Assembly: GCF_000379105.1 (NCBI RefSeq)
Contig: NZ_KB900609.1
Coordinates: 3,655,078 to 3,719,077, forward strand
DNA length: 64,000 bases
DNA from: Methylobacterium sp. WSM2598
Lineage (GTDB): Bacteria > Pseudomonadota > Alphaproteobacteria > Rhizobiales > Beijerinckiaceae
Reading direction: 5' to 3'
Numbering within the stretch: position 1 is the stretch's first letter; every line of letters starts with the position of its first letter. Made by a program: the position numbers and the translations under genes. Of the stretch, positions 55,494-64,000 are shown piece after piece. The notes beneath the pieces were generated by a model, which worked only from the letters and a program-made list of their open reading frames with translations, had not been told where the DNA came from and did not search any database.

Positions 55494-56714
55494 TCAGGCC
55501 TTGCGGGCCGCCCTCACCTCCGCCTCGGGAAACAGGTAATCCGCCCCGTCCGCGTAGCGGACATTGCGCATCGTGCCCTTGCGCCCGTCGAGGGCCGTCT
55601 CGCCGATCCAGGCGCCGAGCGTCGATTGGTGGTCGAGGGCGCGCATCGTGACCTTCCCGGCGATGGTCTCGGAGGTCAGCCCCTCGAGGGCGGCGATCAG
55701 CGCCTCCGTGTCGGTGGACTTCGCCGTCTCCAGGAGGTCGCGGATCATGTGGACCACGACGTAGCCGAGGAGCGAGCCGAGCCGCGGCGTGTCGGAGAAC
55801 CGGGCCCGGTAGGCGGCCACGAATTCCCGGTGGCCGGGGGTGGCGATGGTCTCCCACGGATAGCCCGTGGTGATCCAGCCCTCCGGCGTCTCGTCGCCGA
55901 GCGGGATCATGTATTCGGGCTCGCCGGTGAGCAGGCTCGCCACGGTCCGCTTCTCGAACAGGCCGCGGGTGTTGCCCTCGCGCACGAAGGCCGTGAGGTC
56001 GGCCGCGAACAGCACGTTGAACAGCCCGTCCGCCCTCGTCTGCGCCAGGGCCCCGACCGTCGCGCCGGCGTCGATCTTGCCCAGGGCCGGATATTGCTCG
56101 CCCACGACCTCGAAGCCCGGCACCGCCGCGCCCATCAGCCGCTTGAAATTCGCCGCGGCCGATTGGCCGTACTCGTAGTTCGGGGCGACGATCGCCCAGC
56201 GCTTGACGCCCCGCCCCTTCACGGCCTCGACGAGCATCTTCGTCTGCATGTAGGTGCTGGGCCGGACCCGGAAGGTGTAGCGGTTGCCCCCGCCCATCGT
56301 CAGCGCGTCGGTGAGGGGCTCGGTGGCCAGGAACATCACCTTGCGCTGGTTGGCGAAATCCGCCACCGCGAGGCCCACGTTCGACAGGAAGGTGCCGCAC
56401 AGGAAGGCGACGTTCTCGCGGGTGAGGAGCTCCTCGGCCACCCGCACGGCGTCGCCCGGCGTGGAGCCGTCGTCCCGGAAGACCATCTCGATCGGGCGTC
56501 CGCCGAGGGCCTTGATGCCGCCGGCCTGGTTGATCGCGTCCTGCGCGAGCAGCATCGCGTTCCGGTAGGGACCCGCGAAGGCCGCCATGCGCCCGTAGGA
56601 ATTGAGCTCGCCGATGCGGATCGGGCCCTCGGCGGCCCGCGCGGCCCGCAGCCCGAACGGGGCCGCGGCGAGCCCGCCGACCACGGCGCGGCGAGAGAGC
56701 GGGGGCAGGCTCAT
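55494..56714 (-). CDS. livK: ABC transporter substrate-binding protein, LivK-like
   Basis: 406 aa periplasmic type I binding protein. The N-terminus has a twin-arginine-like signal (LSRRAVVGGLAAAPFGLRAARA). Core motifs: IRIGELNSYG, AINQAGGIKALGGRPIEMVFRDDGSTPGDAVRVAEELL, WAIVAPNYEYGQSAAANFKRLM, and YVVVHMIRDLLETAKSTDTEALIAALEGL. Members of this group bind amides, urea or aromatic compounds as well as amino acids, so leucine specificity should not be assumed. ATG 56714 is preferred over 56732. A perfect palindrome lies 67-84 bp upstream. Confidence 0.9.
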   Translation of the reverse strand: MSLPPLSRRAVVGGLAAAPFGLRAARAAEGPIRIGELNSYGRMAAFAGPYRNAMLLAQDAINQAGGIKALGGRPIEMVFRDDGSTPGDAVRVAEELLTRENVAFLCGTFLSNVGLAVADFANQRKVMFLATEPLTDALTMGGGNRYTFRVRPSTYMQTKMLVEAVKGRGVKRWAIVAPNYEYGQSAAANFKRLMGAAVPGFEVVGEQYPALGKIDAGATVGALAQTRADGLFNVLFAADLTAFVREGNTRGLFEKRTVASLLTGEPEYMIPLGDETPEGWITTGYPWETIATPGHREFVAAYRARFSDTPRLGSLLGYVVVHMIRDLLETAKSTDTEALIAALEGLTSETIAGKVTMRALDHQSTLGAWIGETALDGRKGTMRNVRYADGADYLFPEAEVRAARKA

Positions 56715-56780
56715 GACACGAATCTCCGGCATCGACGGGTGTCGACACGACTATCGGGCGCGTCGCCGAATGTCTGCAAG

Positions 56781-56798
56781 TCGTTCGTGTACGAACGA
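56781..56798. promoter_or_regulatory. Palindromic operator upstream of livK
   Basis: TCGTTCGT-GT-ACGAACGA, a perfect 8-2-8 palindrome. Same core as the hyuA site at 52015. Probably the second operator of the MarR protein. Confidence 0.72.
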
Positions 56799-56914
56799 TA
56801 CGATGCTCCGGGGCGAGCGCAAGAGGTGGGGCTGCGGAAATGTCGGGCGGGCCGTGATGCGGGAATGGGCAGGGCGGGACGCCGCGCCTCCGGGCCCCGG
56901 CCGGCCCGCCCATC

Positions 56915-56994
56915 CGAAACCAATCGCCTTTCGCATCCCGCCGCTTGTCTTCGCTTTCGGGCTCACCTAGGTTCGTTTCGCGCGAGAAGCGAAA
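56915..56994 (+). promoter_or_regulatory. Cluster of TTTCG/CGAAA boxes before glpD
   Basis: Five boxes in 80 bp: CGAAA 56915, TTTCG 56929, 56955 and 56976, CGAAA 56990. DeoR-family regulators, including GlpR, recognise TTTCG-type sequences, so this may be the glycerol operator region. No glpR is in the window. Confidence 0.4.
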
Positions 56995-57004
56995 GGGCCC
57001 GCGA

Positions 57005-57034
57005 GCCCGAATCTGGCGGGCCTGAATCTGGGAG
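57005..57034 (+). repeat. Two tandem 15-bp units in the glpD leader
   Basis: GCCCGAATCTGGCGG then GCCTGAATCTGGGAG; the second copy supplies the GGGAGG ribosome binding site of glpD. Confidence 0.65.
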
Positions 57035-57040
57035 GCGTCC

Positions 57041-58570
57041 TTGAGCCTGCGGCCCGAGCAGCCCGGCCTCTACGACCTCGCCGTGATCGGCGGCGGCATC
57101 AACGGCACCGGCATCGCCCGCGACGCGGCCGGACGGGGCGCGTCGGTCGTGCTGTTCGAGCAGGGCGACCTCGCCGGCGGCACCTCCTCGGCCTCCACCA
57201 AGCTGATCCACGGCGGCCTGCGCTACCTGGAGCATTGCGAGTTCCGCCTCGTGCGCGAGGCGCTGATGGAGCGCGAGGTGCTGTGGGCCAGCGCCCCCCA
57301 CATCGTCTGGCCGCTGCGCTTCGTCCTGCCCCACCTGCCCGGCCTGCGGCCGGCCTGGCTCTTGCGCCTCGGCCTGTTCCTCTACGACCATCTCGGCGGC
57401 CGCAGGCTGCTGCCGGGCACGCGCAGCCTCGACCTCGCCCGCGACGAGGCCGGCGCGCCCCTCAAGGCGGGGTTCCGGCGGGCCTTCGAGTACTCGGATT
57501 GCTGGGTCGAGGATGCGCGCCTCGTCGTGCTCAACGCCCGCGACGCGGCCGCCCGCGGGGCCGAGATCCGCACCCGCACCCGGGTCGTGGCGGCCGCGCG
57601 CGGGCCCGCGCACTGGGAGCTGACCGTCGAGGCCGGGGGACGGCGCGAGACCGTGCGGGCCCGCATCCTCGTCAACGCCGCCGGGCCCTGGGTGTCCGAG
57701 GTGCTCACCGGCGTGGTGCGGGCGAATGCGGCGGCGGGGGTGCGCCTCGTCCAGGGCAGCCACATCGTGGTGCGCCGGCTCTTCCGGCACGACCGCGCCT
57801 ACATCTTCCAGAACCCGGACGGGCGCATCGTCTTCGCGATCCCCTACGAGCGCGACTTCACCCTGATCGGCACCACCGACCGCGACTACCGGGGCGACCC
57901 CGCCGCGGTCGCGGCGAGCGAGGAGGAGATCGCCTACCTGTGCGCCGCCGCGAGCGAGTACTTTCGCGAGGCGATCCGGCCGCAGGACGTGGTCTGGACC
58001 TATTCGGGCGTGCGCCCGCTCTACGACGACGGCGCCGGCAAGGCCCAGGAGGCGACGCGGGACTACGTGCTGACCCTCGACGCGGGCGGGGACCGCGCGC
58101 CCCTGCTCTCGGTCTTCGGCGGCAAGATCACGACCTACCGGCGCCTCGCCGAGGCGGCCCTGGAGCAGCTGCGCGACCACCTCGGCGCCGCCCGCGCGCC
58201 CGCCTGGACGGCGCGGGCGCGGCTGCCCGGGGGCGACTTCCCGGCGACCGGCTACGCGGCCCTGGCGGCGGCGATCCGGCGCGAGTACCCCTTCCTGGAC
58301 CCGGCCCACGCCGCCCGGCTGGTGCGGGCCTACGGCACCGAGGCGCGCGAGATCCTGCAGGGCGCCCGCGGCCCGGCCGATCTCGGCCGGGTCTTCGGGG
58401 CCGACCTGACCGAGCGCGAGGTGCGCTACCTGATGCGGCGGGAATGGGCGGTCGGCGCCGAGGACGTGCTGTGGCGGCGCTCGAAGCTCGGGCTGCGGCT
58501 CAGCCCGGCCGAGGCGGCGGCGCTCGACGGGTTCATGCGCGGGGACGCGGCCGCGTCCTCGGCGGCCTGA
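57041..58570 (+). CDS. glpD: Aerobic glycerol-3-phosphate dehydrogenase
   Basis: FAD enzyme that oxidises glycerol 3-phosphate to dihydroxyacetone phosphate and reduces ubiquinone at the inner membrane. 509 aa. N-terminal FAD motif LAVIGGGINGTGIARDAAGRG; GGTSSASTKLIHGGLRYLE; LVNAAGPWVSEV; IPYERDFTLIGTTDRDY; GGKITTYRRLAE; C-terminal domain with VRYLMRREWAVGAEDVLWRRSKLGL. TTG start at 57041, fixed by GGGAGG 5 nt before. First gene of the glycerol operon. Confidence 0.95.
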   Translation: MSLRPEQPGLYDLAVIGGGINGTGIARDAAGRGASVVLFEQGDLAGGTSSASTKLIHGGLRYLEHCEFRLVREALMEREVLWASAPHIVWPLRFVLPHLPGLRPAWLLRLGLFLYDHLGGRRLLPGTRSLDLARDEAGAPLKAGFRRAFEYSDCWVEDARLVVLNARDAAARGAEIRTRTRVVAAARGPAHWELTVEAGGRRETVRARILVNAAGPWVSEVLTGVVRANAAAGVRLVQGSHIVVRRLFRHDRAYIFQNPDGRIVFAIPYERDFTLIGTTDRDYRGDPAAVAASEEEIAYLCAAASEYFREAIRPQDVVWTYSGVRPLYDDGAGKAQEATRDYVLTLDAGGDRAPLLSVFGGKITTYRRLAEAALEQLRDHLGAARAPAWTARARLPGGDFPATGYAALAAAIRREYPFLDPAHAARLVRAYGTEAREILQGARGPADLGRVFGADLTEREVRYLMRREWAVGAEDVLWRRSKLGLRLSPAEAAALDGFMRGDAAASSAA

Positions 58571-58581
58571 GGGAGGGCGCC

Positions 58582-59670
58582 ATGGGCCTCGTGCTGGAGG
58601 GCGTGACGAAGCGGGTCGGGGCGCGGACCCACCTCCACCCGGTCGACCTGTCGCTCGCCGCGGGCTCGCTCACCGTGCTGCTCGGCCAGACGCTGGCGGG
58701 CAAGACCTCGCTGATGCGCCTGATGGCGGGGCTCGACGTCCCGAGCGAGGGCCGCGTGCGCGCGGGGGGCCGGGACGTCACCGGCTGGCCGGTGCGGCGG
58801 CGCAACGTGGCGATGGTCTACCAGCAATTCATCAATTACCCGTCCCTGACCGTGTTCGAGAACATCGCCTCGCCGCTGCGGGTGGCGCGGCTGCCGCGGG
58901 CGGAGATCGAGGCCCGGGTGCGCGAGGCGGCGCGGCTGCTGCGGCTCGACCCCTACCTGCAGCGGCGGCCCCTGGAGCTGTCGGGCGGCCAGCAGCAGCG
59001 CACCGCCATCGCCCGGGCGCTGGTCAAGCGGGCCGACCTCGTGCTGATGGACGAGCCGCTGGCCAATCTCGACTACAAGCTGCGCGAGGAATTGCGGGAG
59101 GAGCTGCCGCGCATCTTCGCGGCGACGGGGGCGATCTTCGTCTACGCGACGACCGAGCCGGCCGAGGCCCTGCTGCTCGGCGGCCACACCGCGACGCTGC
59201 ACCAGGGCCGGGTGACGCAGTTCGGCCCGACGGCCGAGGTCTATCGCCGGCCGGACGACCTCGTCACCGCGCAGGTCTTCTCGGACCCGCCCCTCAACAC
59301 GCTCGCCGGGACCAAGGCAGGCGGGCGCGTCGCCCTCGCGACGGGCGGGCAGGCCCGCGCCGCCGGCCCCCTCGCGGCGGTGCCGGACGGACCCTACACG
59401 CTCGCCATCCGCGCCCATCACCTCTCCCTCGACCCACTCGGGCCGGAGGCGATCACGGTCCCGGCCAGCGTCGAGGTGGCGGAGATCACCGGCTCCGAGA
59501 GCTTCGTCCACGTGGCGGCGGGGGAGCACCGCTTCGTCGTGCAGCGGCCCGGCGTGCGCCGGCTCGAGCCCGGCACGGCGGTGAGCGTCCACCTCGACCC
59601 GCACCACCTGCTGCTGTTCGACGAGGCCGGGCGGCGGGCCGCGGCGACGCCCGCCCAGGCGGCGGCCTGA
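58582..59670 (+). CDS. glpS: Glycerol ABC transporter ATPase GlpS
   Basis: 362 aa, one of two ATPases of the GlpSTPQUV glycerol importer known from Rhizobium. Walker A GQTLAGKT, signature LSGGQQQRTAIARAL and Walker B LVLMDEPLANLD are canonical. The H-loop histidine position reads FVYATTEPAEA instead of the usual T-H-D, so the switch His is missing. C-terminal TOBE-like domain to the end. ATG 58582, 11 bp after glpD, with GGGAGG. Confidence 0.9.
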   Translation: MGLVLEGVTKRVGARTHLHPVDLSLAAGSLTVLLGQTLAGKTSLMRLMAGLDVPSEGRVRAGGRDVTGWPVRRRNVAMVYQQFINYPSLTVFENIASPLRVARLPRAEIEARVREAARLLRLDPYLQRRPLELSGGQQQRTAIARALVKRADLVLMDEPLANLDYKLREELREELPRIFAATGAIFVYATTEPAEALLLGGHTATLHQGRVTQFGPTAEVYRRPDDLVTAQVFSDPPLNTLAGTKAGGRVALATGGQARAAGPLAAVPDGPYTLAIRAHHLSLDPLGPEAITVPASVEVAEITGSESFVHVAAGEHRFVVQRPGVRRLEPGTAVSVHLDPHHLLLFDEAGRRAAATPAQAAA

Positions 59671-59680
59671 CGGGGCGGCC

Positions 59681-60763
<1,083 letters not shown>

Positions 60764-60800
60764 TGGCGCGGCGCGTCGGACGGCCGGGAGGGCCCCGCCC

Positions 60801-62557
<1,757 letters not shown>

Positions 62558-62568
62558 GGGGGACAGCG

Positions 62569-62850
62569 ATGCCCGATCTCGCCTGGATGGCCTGGACCTG
62601 GGAGACCGCCGCCTTCTTCGCGGCGATCCTGTCCCTGCTCCTGGTCATGACGGTGCTGGCGATCCTGCGGCCCGAGACGCCACGGGTCGGGATCCTGCGC
62701 ATCCCGACCACCCGGGGCGACCGGCTGTTCCTGACGCTCCTCGGCGCCGCCTTCATCCACCTCGCCTGGCTCGGCCTCGTCGGTCCGAGCCTCGAATGGG
62801 CGCTCGGCCTCTCGCTCCTGTACGGCGCGGCGCTGTTCCGCTTCGCCTGA
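62569..62850 (+). CDS. glpU: Small membrane subunit GlpU (DUF2160)
   Basis: 93 aa with two to three membrane helices (TAAFFAAILSLLLVMTVLAIL, LFLTLLGAAFIHLAWLGL, and a C-terminal ALGLSLLYGAALF). The RVGILRIPTTRGDRLFLTLLG segment is the DUF2160 core. Always found between the permeases and the binding protein of these glycerol importers; exact role unknown. ATG 62569 follows GAGGGGGA. Confidence 0.88.
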   Translation: MPDLAWMAWTWETAAFFAAILSLLLVMTVLAILRPETPRVGILRIPTTRGDRLFLTLLGAAFIHLAWLGLVGPSLEWALGLSLLYGAALFRFA

Positions 62851-62910
62851 GGCCGCGCGCCGCCCACCCCACCGACGACCCGAGACCGCCGGGGCAACAA
62901 CCTTGAGGCC

Positions 62911-62952
62911 GAGACTTCAAGGCAGAGACTTCAAGGCAGAGACTTCAAGGGA
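62911..62952 (+). repeat. Tandem 14-bp units in the glpV leader
   Basis: GAGACTTCAAGGCA twice, then GAGACTTCAAGGGA. The third copy leads into the GGGAGGAG ribosome binding site of glpV. Confidence 0.9.
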
Positions 62953-62965
62953 GGAGAAGAAAGCC

Positions 62966-64000
<1,035 letters not shown>

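Overview
The window is about 64 kb of very GC-rich bacterial DNA with dense, overlapping genes and many GTG starts. The gene content points to an alphaproteobacterium of the Methylobacterium type: a combined etfB-etfA-hbd block, a PduO-type cobalamin adenosyltransferase, a Rhizobium-style glycerol ABC operon (glpD-S-T-P-Q-U-V), a DUF2852 protein, and a dispersed repeat whose frame reads SEADIRMAEIGDGEAI, which I associate with large Methylobacterium genomes. The genus is inferred from these families; no rRNA or tRNA gene was seen.

Layout. 1-4.9 kb (+): distal part of a type II secretion operon (gspD, prepilin peptidase, gspF, gspG, a minor pseudopilin). 4.9-9.5 kb: a TIGR04222-type membrane protein, small hypotheticals, alkB and an exported protein. 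9.8-15.6 kb: an eroded stretch with an amino-acid permease whose 3' end has been replaced, a phosphate permease with a large in-frame internal deletion and a dispersed repeat; it also holds intact CorA-type, PagL-like and cobalamin adenosyltransferase genes. 15.7-18.7 kb: etfB, etfA and 3-hydroxybutyryl-CoA dehydrogenase behind a good promoter. 18.9-24.6 kb (-): a quinone oxidoreductase, then a three-gene uracil catabolism (URC) cluster: upp, DUF1688/URC4 and URC1 (GTP cyclohydrolase II homologue). 24.7-34.3 kb: two-component proteins, kdsD, a DctP-like binding protein overlapping a membrane GGDEF-EAL gene that carries a frameshift. 34.4-37.2 kb (-): ArsB-like and MFS transporters. 37.5-41.6 kb (+): a three-gene unit with a membrane-anchored tandem CbbX/SpoVK-type AAA ATPase and a Sel1-repeat protein.

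41.7-56.7 kb (-) is the most interesting region: UPF0280, MarR regulator, 6-hydroxynicotinate-reductase-like protein, a molybdenum hydroxylase with fused Fe-S and Mo subunits, its FAD subunit, hydantoinase/oxoprolinase-like HyuB and HyuA, then a branched-chain-type ABC importer with fused LivH-LivM. Near-identical palindromes (core CGTTCGTNTACGAACG) lie in front of both hyuA and the binding-protein gene, so both units are probably controlled by one regulator, most simply the encoded MarR protein. The set looks like uptake and reductive breakdown of a nicotinate-like N-heterocycle. UPF0280 (ApbE-like) may attach the covalent flavin that characterised 6-hydroxynicotinate reductase carries.

57.0 kb to the end (+): the glycerol uptake and oxidation operon, cut off inside glpV. 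Across the window, many gene borders carry short tandem reiterations of 12-15 bp, a recurring pattern that no gene explains.
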